Assembly (NCBI GenBank): GCA_963843755.1
Contig: CAWJLS010000011.1
Span: 1-64,000, forward strand
Source: CAWJLS01 sp963843755
GTDB lineage: Bacteria; Acidobacteriota; Thermoanaerobaculia; Multivoradales; DATKCC01
Direction: 5' to 3'
Length of the DNA: 64,000 nt
Below are positions 33,324 to 42,808 of this stretch, one piece after another. The notes under the pieces were generated by a model. That model did not search any database, had not been told where the DNA came from, and saw only the letters and a program-made list of their open reading frames with translations. A program made the translations under genes and the position numbers. Each line of letters begins with the position of its first letter. Position 1 is the first letter of the stretch.

Positions 33324-33589
33324 CGTGCTCGGACCGAGAGCGGAGTGGAGAGGCGCGGGGCTGCCGGGTGCGAAGCGATGGCTCTTCGGCGACGGTCCAG
33401 AGCTTCCCAGGGAGGTCCCTGGACGTGGCAGCGCTCGCGTTGGACGACTGGGGGCCCAGCGGGCGCTTCTTCGGCGTCCGCGTCTTTCGACGACTCTCTC
33501 TCGGACGCTCTCCCTGCTTGCCATTCGTTCGCCTCAAAGATCTCTGGTTCTTTGGGAACCACAGGGCGGAGAACTACCTTGCCTGTTCT
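33324..33589. other. Non-coding spacer between convergent operons
   Basis: No gene was recognised. A short hairpin, TGGTTC TTTGG GAACCA, lies at 33546-33562. The only resemblance to the 172-bp repeat region is a short CCTGCTTGCCATTCG-like string, too little to call a copy. Confidence 0.5.
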
Positions 33590-35935
33590 CTAGGCGAGGA
33601 CGAAGTAGGTCGGCGACGGGGTGAGCTGGACGGCGGGGCCGTCGGGGGGAGGAATCTCTTCGCCGTCGCGGGTGAGGGCGCGGACGGCGGGGCGCGGCAG
33701 GGTGGCCTGGGCCGGGGTCTTGTCGGCGCTCCAGCCGACGGCGAGCTCGGTGCCGTCCGGGCGGCGGTAGAGGTGGAGGCGGGCCGGGGCTTCGCTCTCC
33801 AGGGGGCCGAGGCTGGTGGCGTGGCCGAGCTCGCGCAGGAGGGTCGCCAGGGCGCGGTAGGAGGGGCGCCGGCGGAGGTGGTCTTCTTCGGGGCAGACGA
33901 GGCCGTAGCCACGGGCGATCATCTGCCACCAGTAGACCCGCTCGACGAGGCCGGTGCCGAGGGCCAGCAGGTAGTAGCGCACCAGGTAGTCGGCCTGGGT
34001 CTCTTCGTCGACCGAGACGCTTCGGCCGGCCGGGGAGTGGGGGCCCTCCCAGAGCGGCCAGTTGACCTCGGTGATCCAGCAGCGGGGGGTGGCGTTCCGG
34101 CCAGTTTCGGCGATCGCCTTGAGCAGGGCGACCTTGTCGACGGTGTCGAAGCCGACCTGGGTGGCCTCGGGGGCGCCGCGCCGGTCGACGTAGAGGAGGG
34201 CGGCGACGGCGTCGAGGTGGAAGCCCTTCCGGCGCAGGTTGAGGGTCGCCGCGGTGGCGTGGTACTCGAAGTCGATCACCGCCGGGCCCAGGATCTCGAC
34301 GTCCGGGCGCGCGGCCCGGAGCGCCGCCTCGGCGGTCCGCACGAGCTCGACGTACTCGTCCAGGGTCCAGACACCCCACTTGGAGCGGTTGATCGCCTGG
34401 CCGATCTGGAAGTGGCGGCCGTAGGGGGTCAGCCGGGCGGCAATCTGCCCGAGCGCCGCCCGCCAGGCCTCCGGCCGGCGCACCAGCTCCCGGGTCTGGG
34501 GCACCGCGAAGGCGACGTCGTGGCCCCGCTCGACCAGGGCGCGGGCCAGCTCTTCTTCGGCGTCGAGGCCGTCCGGCTCCCACGGGTGGACCCGGATCAG
34601 GGCGGCGAGGGGGCCGGATCGGTCGGGTCGGAGCCCCTCGACCAGCTCCAGGAGGGCGTTCGGGTCGTCCGGCCAGGGGCGCAGCGCGACGCCCGCGCGG
34701 GGGAGGGCGGCGGCGGGGGCGGCCTCGGGCTCGAGATGCGGATCGGGCACACCCTCGAACAGGGCGACCGGCTCACGGTAGAGCGCTTTCGACAGCGCCC
34801 GGTAGCGGCGCAGGATCCGTGGCGCGGCCGCCAGGGTGGTCGCCACCTCTTCCAGGTGGGCACGGCCGTCGGCCAGCCGGGCGGCCAGCTTCTGGAGCGG
34901 CGTGGCGTGGAGGTGGGGCTGGTCGGAGAGGTGGTCCCAGACCACGCGCTCGCGCGACGGCGCGTCGTCGGGCGGCTTGGGGATGTGGGCGTGGGTGCCC
35001 CGGGGAACGACCTTGCCCACCAGCCGGGAGCGCCAGGCGCGGAGCCGCTGCTTCGTACCGTTCTTGGCCAGGAAGCCGTGGTGGAGCAGGAGGTAGAGGC
35101 CCCGGCGCAGCGGCAGGCCGTCGCCGTTCGCGACCTGCCAGTAGGCGTGGAGGAAGCGGTCCTGGTGCTCCGGCCGGTGGATCGGCATGCGCGAGAGGTC
35201 CCGGGAGCGCTGGAGGAGCGACAGGCGCCGGCCGAGCCGCGCCCGGTTGAGGTCGACCAGCCAGAGGCGCAGGTCGCCGTCCTCCCGGCGGAGCAGGACG
35301 TTGCCGCTGGTCATGTCCCGGAACCAGACCCCTTCGGCGTGGAGCGTGCGGATCAGCCCTGCCAGCCGGTCGAGGAACTCGCCCATGGGCAGCTCGGGGA
35401 AGCGCTCGGCGGCCTCGCCGGCGGTGGCCGCCCGCAGCAGGTAGCGGGCCTCGGTCGAGCCTTCGAGATAGCGGCAGACGTAGAACGACGGCCCGTCGGG
35501 GACCTCGGACTCGATCAGCATGACCGGGCGCGGGGTGTCGATGCCGGCCGCGGTCAGGGCCAGGGCGACCCGCCAGCTCCGCTCCGCCTTGCTCCCCTTG
35601 AGCCGCCGCTCGAGACGCCGCCGGAAGCCTTCGTTGCGGAACTGCTTGACCACCACCGGCACGCTCCGGGTCGTCCCGGCGCCCTCACTCCCCTCACCCC
35701 CACCAGTCCGGCCAGTCCGGCCAGTGCCGCACTCCCCGTCCCCCTGCCGGCCACCCGGCAGCTCGAGGGTCGTGACGTAGAGGTAGTTGCGCCCCCAGTG
35801 GAGGGTCTCGCGGGCCTGTCCCGGGTCGATCAGCCGGGCGACCGCCGCGTCCAGGTCGCCCGGCCGCAGCCCGGACGCCACCTCGCCCCGGTACCCCTCG
35901 ATGCTAAAGGGCTCGCTCGCCGGCGGCTCGATCAT
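33590..35935 (-). CDS. Fusion of WaaP/InaA-like kinase to a glycosidase-like TIM barrel
   Basis: The 781-residue product has two parts. The N-terminal domain (about 60-330) is an InaA/WaaP (Kdo/heptose) kinase: beta-3 Lys97 in VVVKQF, catalytic-loop Asp207 and Asn212 in FRDMTSGN, and metal-binding Asp228 in VDLNRA. The C-terminal domain (about 440-770) looks like a clan A glycoside-hydrolase barrel. It has a nucleophile-like Glu623 in WITEVNW, and QAINRSKWG (Asn516-Arg517) stands where Asn-Glu is expected, so the acid/base residue seems missing. It sits 10 bases after rng at the end of the mre operon. A Gly/Thr/Arg-rich insert lies at about residues 62-85. A role in lipid A, LPS or envelope glycan modification is inference. 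Confidence 0.75.
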   Translation of the reverse strand: MIEPPASEPFSIEGYRGEVASGLRPGDLDAAVARLIDPGQARETLHWGRNYLYVTTLELPGGRQGDGECGTGRTGRTGGGEGSEGAGTTRSVPVVVKQFRNEGFRRRLERRLKGSKAERSWRVALALTAAGIDTPRPVMLIESEVPDGPSFYVCRYLEGSTEARYLLRAATAGEAAERFPELPMGEFLDRLAGLIRTLHAEGVWFRDMTSGNVLLRREDGDLRLWLVDLNRARLGRRLSLLQRSRDLSRMPIHRPEHQDRFLHAYWQVANGDGLPLRRGLYLLLHHGFLAKNGTKQRLRAWRSRLVGKVVPRGTHAHIPKPPDDAPSRERVVWDHLSDQPHLHATPLQKLAARLADGRAHLEEVATTLAAAPRILRRYRALSKALYREPVALFEGVPDPHLEPEAAPAAALPRAGVALRPWPDDPNALLELVEGLRPDRSGPLAALIRVHPWEPDGLDAEEELARALVERGHDVAFAVPQTRELVRRPEAWRAALGQIAARLTPYGRHFQIGQAINRSKWGVWTLDEYVELVRTAEAALRAARPDVEILGPAVIDFEYHATAATLNLRRKGFHLDAVAALLYVDRRGAPEATQVGFDTVDKVALLKAIAETGRNATPRCWITEVNWPLWEGPHSPAGRSVSVDEETQADYLVRYYLLALGTGLVERVYWWQMIARGYGLVCPEEDHLRRRPSYRALATLLRELGHATSLGPLESEAPARLHLYRRPDGTELAVGWSADKTPAQATLPRPAVRALTRDGEEIPPPDGPAVQLTPSPTYFVLA

Positions 35936-35945
35936 CTCCGACGCC

Positions 35946-37466
35946 TCAAACTCCGACCACGTCGAAGCGCTCGTGGTGGAGCGTGGCGTCACTCTGGAGC
36001 AGCACCTCGACGCCCAGTGTCTTGCGGATCTCCTTGAGGACGGCGCTCTCTTCTTGCTGGAGGGCGCGGGAGACGTCCGGGTGGACGCGCAGCAGGATCT
36101 CGCCGTCGACCGCCACCTCGGGGTGGCGCAGCACTTCCCGGCGCAGGTTCAGGCAGATCGTCTCGAGCGCCTTGATCCGGCCGCTCCCCTGACAGTAGGG
36201 GCAGGGCTGGGTGAGCAGGCGCTCGAGGTTGGTGCGCGAGCGCTTGCGGGTGATCTCCACCAGGCCGAACTCGGAGATCGACAGCACCTTGGTGCGCGAG
36301 CGGTCCCGGCGCAGCTCCGCCTCCAGGGCAGCGAAGACCTCGTCCCGGTGCGCCTGCTCGGTCATGTCGATCAGGTCGAGCACGATGATGCCGCCCAGGT
36401 CGCGCAGCCGGATCTGGCGGACGATCTCCTCGACCGCTTCGCGGTTCGTGGTCAGCACCGTCTGCTCGAGGTTGGTCTTGCCGACGAACCGGCCGGTGTT
36501 GACGTCGATCGCCACCAGCGCCTCGGTCTGGTTGATGACGATGTAGCCGCCCGACTTGAGCCACACCTTGCTGCGCAGGGCGGCCTCGATCTGGCTCTCG
36601 ATGCCGAAGCGCTCGAACAGCGGCGCCTCGCCGTTGTAGAGCTTGACCCGGGTGACCAGCGACGGCTGGACGTCGTCCAGGAACTCGACGATCCGCTCGT
36701 AGGTCTCCTCGCCGTCGACCCAGAGCACGGCGAAGTCCTGGGAGAAGCGGTCGCGCACCGTGCGCACCGCCAGATCCTGCTCCTGGTGCAGCAGGGTCGG
36801 GGCGAGGACGCTGGCGGCGCGGCGGCGGATGCGCTCCCAGAGCTGGACCAGGTAGTCGCGGTCGGCGGCGAACTCGTCGCGCCCCTTGCCTTCGCCGACC
36901 GTGCGCACGATCAGGCCGCGGCCCTCGCCGCCCAGCTCCTCGACCAGCGAGGCCAGGCGCTCGCGCTCGTCCTCCTCCTCGATCCGCCGGGAGACGCCGT
37001 AGTGCTCGACCGTCGGTAGTAGCACCAGGTAGCGGCCGGGCAGCGTGACGTGGGTGCTGATGCGCGCGCCCTTGTTCGGCAGCGGGTCCTTGACCACCTG
37101 GACGATCAGCTCCTGCCCCTGCTCCAGCAGCTCGTCGATCGACGGCCGGGCCTCGTGGGCGTCGACCTCGTTGGCCTCGTCGTCGGCCAGCTCGAGACCC
37201 GGAGCGTCGTCCGGCTCCGAGCCCTCCACGTCGGAGACGTAGAGGAAGGCGTCCCGGTCGAGGCCGACGTCGACGAACGCCGCCTGCATGCCCGGGAGCA
37301 CCCGGGTCACGCGCCCCTTGTAAACGTTGCCGACCAGCCCCCGGTGACGGTGGCGCTCGACGTAGATCTCGGTCAGGCGGTCCTGCTCCAGGACGGCGAT
37401 CCGGCTCTCGTGGGGGTCGCTGGCCACGAGCATCTTGAAGCTCACGGTGTGCTTTGTCTCCATCAT
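35946..37466 (-). CDS. rng: Ribonuclease G/E family endoribonuclease
   Basis: The 506-residue single-strand-specific endoribonuclease acts in rRNA and mRNA processing. An S1-like RNA-binding part (about 35-165) carries an acidic insert of about 40 residues. The catalytic region has the two metal-binding aspartates, in AIDVNTGRFVG and in VLDLIDM. The zinc-link CPYCQGSG and the C-terminal domain complete an RNase G-size protein lacking the RNase E scaffold tail. The ATG overlaps the rodA stop as ATGA. Co-location with mre/rod genes is common and may reflect the old cafA link to cell shape. Confidence 0.95.
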   Translation of the reverse strand: MMETKHTVSFKMLVASDPHESRIAVLEQDRLTEIYVERHRHRGLVGNVYKGRVTRVLPGMQAAFVDVGLDRDAFLYVSDVEGSEPDDAPGLELADDEANEVDAHEARPSIDELLEQGQELIVQVVKDPLPNKGARISTHVTLPGRYLVLLPTVEHYGVSRRIEEEDERERLASLVEELGGEGRGLIVRTVGEGKGRDEFAADRDYLVQLWERIRRRAASVLAPTLLHQEQDLAVRTVRDRFSQDFAVLWVDGEETYERIVEFLDDVQPSLVTRVKLYNGEAPLFERFGIESQIEAALRSKVWLKSGGYIVINQTEALVAIDVNTGRFVGKTNLEQTVLTTNREAVEEIVRQIRLRDLGGIIVLDLIDMTEQAHRDEVFAALEAELRRDRSRTKVLSISEFGLVEITRKRSRTNLERLLTQPCPYCQGSGRIKALETICLNLRREVLRHPEVAVDGEILLRVHPDVSRALQQEESAVLKEIRKTLGVEVLLQSDATLHHERFDVVGV

Positions 37467-38596
37467 CGGTTCACGTAGCGGCGGACGTCGACCCCGAGGA
37501 TGAGGCCGGTGGCGGCGAAGTTCAACAGGGTGAACGAACCGCCGTAGGACAGGAAGGGTAGCGGGATGCCGGTGATCGGCACCAGCCCCACCACCATCGC
37601 GGTGTTGTAGAGCACGTGGAAGGTGATCACCGACAGCAGCCCGACGACCAGCAAGATCCCCTCCCGATCGCGCGCCCGCATGGCGATCCGGGCGCCGTTG
37701 ACGATGAACACGGCGTAGAGCCCGAGGGTGACGAGGACGCCGAAGAAGCCCCACTCCTCGGCCAGGACGGCGAACACGAAGTCGGTGTGGCGGGCCGGCA
37801 GGAAGCGGAGCTGGCTCTGGGTGCCCTGCATGTAGCCCCGCCCGCCGAGCTGGCCGGAGCCGACCGCGATCTTCGACTGGCGCACCTGGTAGCCGGCCCC
37901 CAGGGGGTCGCTCGCCGGCTCCAGGAAGGTGCGCACCCGGTCGCGCTGGTAGTCCTTCATGCCGAAGGTCCAGACGCCTCCGGCGACGATCCCGAACAGC
38001 ACCAGGGCGATCACCCAGATGCGCAGCGGCACGCCGCCGACCAGCAGCATGCCGGCCACCATCGGCACGAACATCGCCGCCGTCCCCAGGTCGGGCTCGA
38101 GCGCGATCAGCGCCATCGGCAGGGCGACGATCGCGCCGGCGGCGAGGATCTGGCGGAAGGAGAGCACCCGGGCGTTGATCCCGGCCAGATAGCGCGCGAG
38201 CATCAGGGCCGTCGCCAGCTTGGCCACCTCCGAAGGCTGCCCCCCGACCGAGCCGACGCCGAGCCAGCTCTGGGCGCCGCCGCGGACCGAGCCGATCAGG
38301 AGCACCGCCACCAGCAACAGGCAGACGATGACGTAGAGCGGCAGCGACAGGTCGACCAGGGCGTTGTAGTCGAGGCTCAGCAGGATGATCATGAGCACGG
38401 TACCGACCGCCACCCAGACCGCCTGGCGGGGCAGGTAGTCGACCGCCAGCTCCGAGCTCGCGCTGTGGATCGTCGCCAGGCCGATGGCCGACAGCAGCAG
38501 GGCCGAGAGCACGATCGCCCAGTCCAGCCCGGCGAGCTGACCGAGCGGCCAGCGGTCAACCCTGGCTTGTGGGATCGGTCCCGAAATACTTCTCAT
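37463..38596 (-). CDS. rodA: Rod-shape peptidoglycan glycosyltransferase RodA
   Basis: SEDS-family polymerase that extends glycan strands from lipid II during side-wall growth, working with PBP2. The 377-residue product has about ten membrane helices. Signature segments are QAVWVAVGTVLM, GAQSWLGVG, QPSEVAKLA (with the family Glu), ALEPDLGTA (catalytic Asp context), HTDFVFAVLAEEWGF and a C-terminal PFLSYGGSF. It overlaps mrdA by 41 bases and rng by four. The pairing with mrdA is conserved and functionally expected. Confidence 0.97.
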   Translation of the reverse strand: MRSISGPIPQARVDRWPLGQLAGLDWAIVLSALLLSAIGLATIHSASSELAVDYLPRQAVWVAVGTVLMIILLSLDYNALVDLSLPLYVIVCLLLVAVLLIGSVRGGAQSWLGVGSVGGQPSEVAKLATALMLARYLAGINARVLSFRQILAAGAIVALPMALIALEPDLGTAAMFVPMVAGMLLVGGVPLRIWVIALVLFGIVAGGVWTFGMKDYQRDRVRTFLEPASDPLGAGYQVRQSKIAVGSGQLGGRGYMQGTQSQLRFLPARHTDFVFAVLAEEWGFFGVLVTLGLYAVFIVNGARIAMRARDREGILLVVGLLSVITFHVLYNTAMVVGLVPITGIPLPFLSYGGSFTLLNFAATGLILGVDVRRYVNR

Positions 38597-40337
38597 AGAG
38601 AGCCTTTGCCACCGGGGCAGCGGCGGACGAGCCGTGCCCCCCGTGCTCGATGAAGACGACGATCACGAGCTGGGGATCGTCGGCGGGGGCGAACGAGGCG
38701 AACCAGGCGTGGTCGCGCTGCTCGGCCGGGAGGTCTTCGTTCTTGGTCCAGGTGGCCTGGGTGACCACCTGGGCGGTGCCGGTCTTGCCGGCCACCTCGA
38801 GCCCGGGCACGCGGGCGGCGCGGCCGGTTCCGTGGGGCGCGTTGACCACCTGGTCCAGCCCCTTGCGCACCTGGCCGAGGACTCCGGCGGGCAGCTCGAG
38901 GCGGCCCGCGTCGCTCGCCTCGCCCGCCCGCAGGTGGGGCACCACCATGCGGCCGTCGTTGGCGACCGCGGCCATCATGGCGGCCATCTGGAGCGGCGTC
39001 ACCAGCAGCGGGCCCTGGCCGATGGCGACCGAGATCGTCTCCCCCGGGTACCACTTGTGCTTGCGCCGATCGAGGCTCCACGACCGGTCGGGCACCAGCC
39101 CCGCCTTCTCCGCGCCGAGCTCGACGCCGGTGGCCCGGCCGAGGCCGAACAGCCGGGCGTAGTGGGCGATGCGGTCGATGCCGAGGGCCTTGCCGACGTT
39201 GTAGAAGAAGATGTCGCACGAGCCCTCGAACGCCTGCTCCAGGTTCACCCGGCCGTGGCCGCCCTGCTTCCAGCAGCGGAACCGGTGGCCGTAGATCGAC
39301 GTCGAGCCGCCGCAGAAGAAGGTGGTGTTGCGGTCGATCACGCCCTCGGCCAGCCCGGCGGCGGCCACCACCACCTTGAACACCGAGCCCGGCGAGTAGG
39401 CGCTCTGGATCGCCCGGTCCTGGAGCGGGTGGTGGGGCGCCTCCAGGATCGAGCGCCACTGCTCCGTGGAGACCCCGCGGGCGAGCTGGTTCGGGTTGTA
39501 GGGCGGCGAGGAGTAGAGCGCGCGGATCTCGCCGCTGCGCGGGTCGAGCGCCACCACCGCGCCGACCTTGCCCTCGAGCAACCGCTCCGCCTCCTGCTGG
39601 AGGTCGAGATCGAGCGACAGGGTCAGCGACCTGCCCGGGCGGGCCTGCTCCCGGTGGTACTCGTCGAGCACCCGGCCGCGGCTGTCGACCACCACCACCC
39701 GCTCCCCTTCGGTGCCCCGCAGGACCTTGTCGTAGCTCTTCTCGACCCCCTCCTTGCCGACCAGGTCGCCGGGCTCGTAGCGGCCGTCGGAGGCGGCGAT
39801 CTCTGCCTGAGACACCTCCCCGAGGTAGCCGAGCACGTGGGCGGTCTGGGGTCCGTGGCGATAGAGCCGCAGGTGGCGGACGTCGATCTCGAACTCCGGA
39901 TGCTCGAGCCGCTTGACCTCGATCCGGGAGACCTCGCCGAGGGTCAGGTCCTCGGCCAGCCGCACCGGCTTGAACTGGGGGATCCGTGACGCCTTCGAGA
40001 GCTGCTCCTCGAGCTCCTGCTCGGGGCGGTCGAGCACCCGGGACGCGAAGGCGATGCTGCCGGCGAGGTCGGGCGTCCGGGAGCGGTCGATCAGCAGGTC
40101 GTAGGAGGGGACGTTCTCGACCAGCAGGTGCCCGGACCGGTCGTAGATCAGGCCCCGCGGCGCGCGGATCGGCACCTTGCGCAGCCGGTTGCTCTCCGCC
40201 AGGTCGCGGTAGTAGGCGCCCTGGACGATCTGTACCGACCAGAAGGCGCCGGCGATGATCACGAAGGCGGCGGCGGCCAGACCGATCAGGAGGCGGACGC
40301 GCCGCACCAGGTCGTGGCGTTGCTCTCGGACCTGCAT
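38556..40337 (-). CDS. mrdA: Penicillin-binding protein 2 (elongasome transpeptidase)
   Basis: The 593-residue class B PBP cross-links side-wall peptidoglycan with RodA. It has one N-terminal membrane anchor (about 15-40), a pedestal domain beginning APRGLIYDRSG, and a transpeptidase domain. The active-site Ser is in SPGSVFK, the second motif is SCD, and KTGTAQ is the third. The ATG at 40337 lies two bases after the mreD stop; a TTG two codons earlier is possible. The order mreD-mrdA-rodA is the classic elongasome operon. Confidence 0.97.
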   Translation of the reverse strand: MQVREQRHDLVRRVRLLIGLAAAAFVIIAGAFWSVQIVQGAYYRDLAESNRLRKVPIRAPRGLIYDRSGHLLVENVPSYDLLIDRSRTPDLAGSIAFASRVLDRPEQELEEQLSKASRIPQFKPVRLAEDLTLGEVSRIEVKRLEHPEFEIDVRHLRLYRHGPQTAHVLGYLGEVSQAEIAASDGRYEPGDLVGKEGVEKSYDKVLRGTEGERVVVVDSRGRVLDEYHREQARPGRSLTLSLDLDLQQEAERLLEGKVGAVVALDPRSGEIRALYSSPPYNPNQLARGVSTEQWRSILEAPHHPLQDRAIQSAYSPGSVFKVVVAAAGLAEGVIDRNTTFFCGGSTSIYGHRFRCWKQGGHGRVNLEQAFEGSCDIFFYNVGKALGIDRIAHYARLFGLGRATGVELGAEKAGLVPDRSWSLDRRKHKWYPGETISVAIGQGPLLVTPLQMAAMMAAVANDGRMVVPHLRAGEASDAGRLELPAGVLGQVRKGLDQVVNAPHGTGRAARVPGLEVAGKTGTAQVVTQATWTKNEDLPAEQRDHAWFASFAPADDPQLVIVVFIEHGGHGSSAAAPVAKALYEKYFGTDPTSQG

Positions 40338-40339
40338 CG

Positions 40340-40849
40340 TCAAAGTCGGATCTTGGTCATGCGCTTGCGCCGCACCTGCTCGCGCGCGCCCCGCACCCGT
40401 GCCGTGGCCGCCCAGACGATGGCCGCGACGGCACCGTTGGCGACGGCCCGCACCAGCAGGGCGACCAGCTCCGGAGGCTCGGGTTCGGTGAAGAGGTGGG
40501 CGAGGGCGACGAGCACGGCCTGCTGCAGCAGGGTGGCGAGGCCCACCGTCACCAGCACGGCTCCCGGACGGGCGATGTCCAGACGCTGCGCCGCGCGGGC
40601 GACCGCATACCCGACGATCGTATCAGCGAAGCCGTGCAGCCCGTACAGCCGGCCGGAGAGGGAATCGTGGACCAGGCCGGCCACGGCGCCGCCGCCCAGG
40701 CCGATGGCCGAGCTGCCGCCGAGACCGTTGAGCGCCGCGAGCACCAGGAAGAGGTCGAGGTAGCGCGGCAGGTCGGGGACGAGGCGCGTCCCGAGCACGT
40801 GGATCAGGAGCGCGGCGGTCAGGCCGAGGAAGAACCTAAGGGCGCGCAC
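40340..40849 (-). CDS. mreD: Rod-shape-determining protein MreD
   Basis: The 169-residue hydrophobic protein has five to six membrane helices, the usual size and position of MreD between mreC and mrdA. The segment GLVHDSLSGRLYGLHGFADTIVG matches the conserved MreD loop (D-x-L-S-x-x-x-x-G). It links the cytoplasmic MreB filaments to periplasmic MreC and RodA-PBP2. The start is GTG and overlaps mreC by 14 bases. Confidence 0.93.
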   Translation of the reverse strand: MRALRFFLGLTAALLIHVLGTRLVPDLPRYLDLFLVLAALNGLGGSSAIGLGGGAVAGLVHDSLSGRLYGLHGFADTIVGYAVARAAQRLDIARPGAVLVTVGLATLLQQAVLVALAHLFTEPEPPELVALLVRAVANGAVAAIVWAATARVRGAREQVRRKRMTKIRL

Positions 40850-41651
40850 GGGGCGACGCCTCCCTCAGCTCGTCCGGCACCTGCTGGTTGTCGAGCAGGT
40901 AGACGCGGTCCAGGTGGCCGAAGTCGACCGCCGGGGTGACCTGGATGTCGTGGAACAGCTCCCCTCCCGGGAGGACCCGGGAGACGGTGCCGATCGGAAT
41001 GCCCCGGGGGTAGACGCCGTCGGTGCCGGCGGTGATCACCCGGTCGCCGATCTTCACCGGCGCCTGGATCGGCACGAAGTCGAGCTCCAGGCTCTCGGTC
41101 CCGCCGCGCACCAGGGCCTGGCGCCGCGTCCGCTCGATGACGGCCGAGACCGCGGCGGCACGGTCGGTCAGGAGCTGCACCTTGGCGTACGGCCCGGAGA
41201 CCAGGATCACCCGGCCGACCAGGCCGTCCGGGGTGAGCACCGGCTGGTCGAGGCGTGCCGGGCTGCCGCCGCAGAACAGGATCAGCGTGCGGAACACCGA
41301 GGAGTGGTCGAGATAGACCACCTGGGTCGGGCGCAGCCGGCCGGGGACCAGGGGCGTGTACTCGAGCGCCGCCGCCAGGCGGTCGCGCTCCTCCTCGACG
41401 TTGCGCAGGCGGAAGAGCTCACGCTCGAGCTGCTGGATCCGGGCGTCGAGGCGCTTGGTCTCCGCCTCCAGCGCCTCGCGCCGGCGCATCCCCTCCCCCA
41501 CCCCCTCGACCGAGCCGGTGACCGACGCGACGGCCCGCGGGATGGGTGCCACCAGGCGCACGGTCCACTGTTCGAGAAGGGTCGCCCCGTTGTCCCCCCG
41601 GACCTGGACGGCGAGCAGCAGGAGCTGGGCGGCCAGGACCAGCAGCAACAA
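40836..41651 (-). CDS. mreC: Rod-shape-determining protein MreC
   Basis: Bitopic periplasmic protein that activates PBP2-RodA. It has a membrane helix at the very N-terminus, a coiled coil (about 50-90) and the two-beta-barrel MreC domain, with PTQVVYLDHSSVFRTLILFCGG, DGLVGRVILVSG and ITAGTDGVYPRGIPIGTV. The start is uncertain. The first canonical codon in frame is TTG at 41651, without a ribosome binding site. Nine codons further up, an ATA at 41678 lies four bases after AGGGGGTGAT, an almost perfect ribosome binding site, and would add ISERQSLW, which resembles true MreC N-termini. Confidence 0.93.
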   Translation of the reverse strand: MLLLVLAAQLLLLAVQVRGDNGATLLEQWTVRLVAPIPRAVASVTGSVEGVGEGMRRREALEAETKRLDARIQQLERELFRLRNVEEERDRLAAALEYTPLVPGRLRPTQVVYLDHSSVFRTLILFCGGSPARLDQPVLTPDGLVGRVILVSGPYAKVQLLTDRAAAVSAVIERTRRQALVRGGTESLELDFVPIQAPVKIGDRVITAGTDGVYPRGIPIGTVSRVLPGGELFHDIQVTPAVDFGHLDRVYLLDNQQVPDELREASPRARP

Positions 41652-41746
41652 CCAGAGGCTTTGCCGCTCGCTGATTATCGGATCACCCCCTCATCTCCCC
41701 GACCCTCGTCCAGCGATCCTTGCGACCAACGCCTCCACCCCCTCGC

Positions 41747-42772
<1,026 letters not shown>

Positions 42773-42808
42773 GGTCTTCCTGGGAGAAAAGGCGGCTCGG
42801 TAAGCGTC

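Noticed and set aside
33324..33589. Third copy of the 172-bp repeat downstream of the M16 operon
   Set aside because: Only a CCTGCTTGCCATTCG-like string is shared; the conserved blocks and end motifs are missing.
37467..37754. N-terminal extension of rng into rodA
   Set aside because: Arg/His/Pro-rich shadow of rodA. The ATGA overlap at 37463-37466 gives the normal RNase G start.
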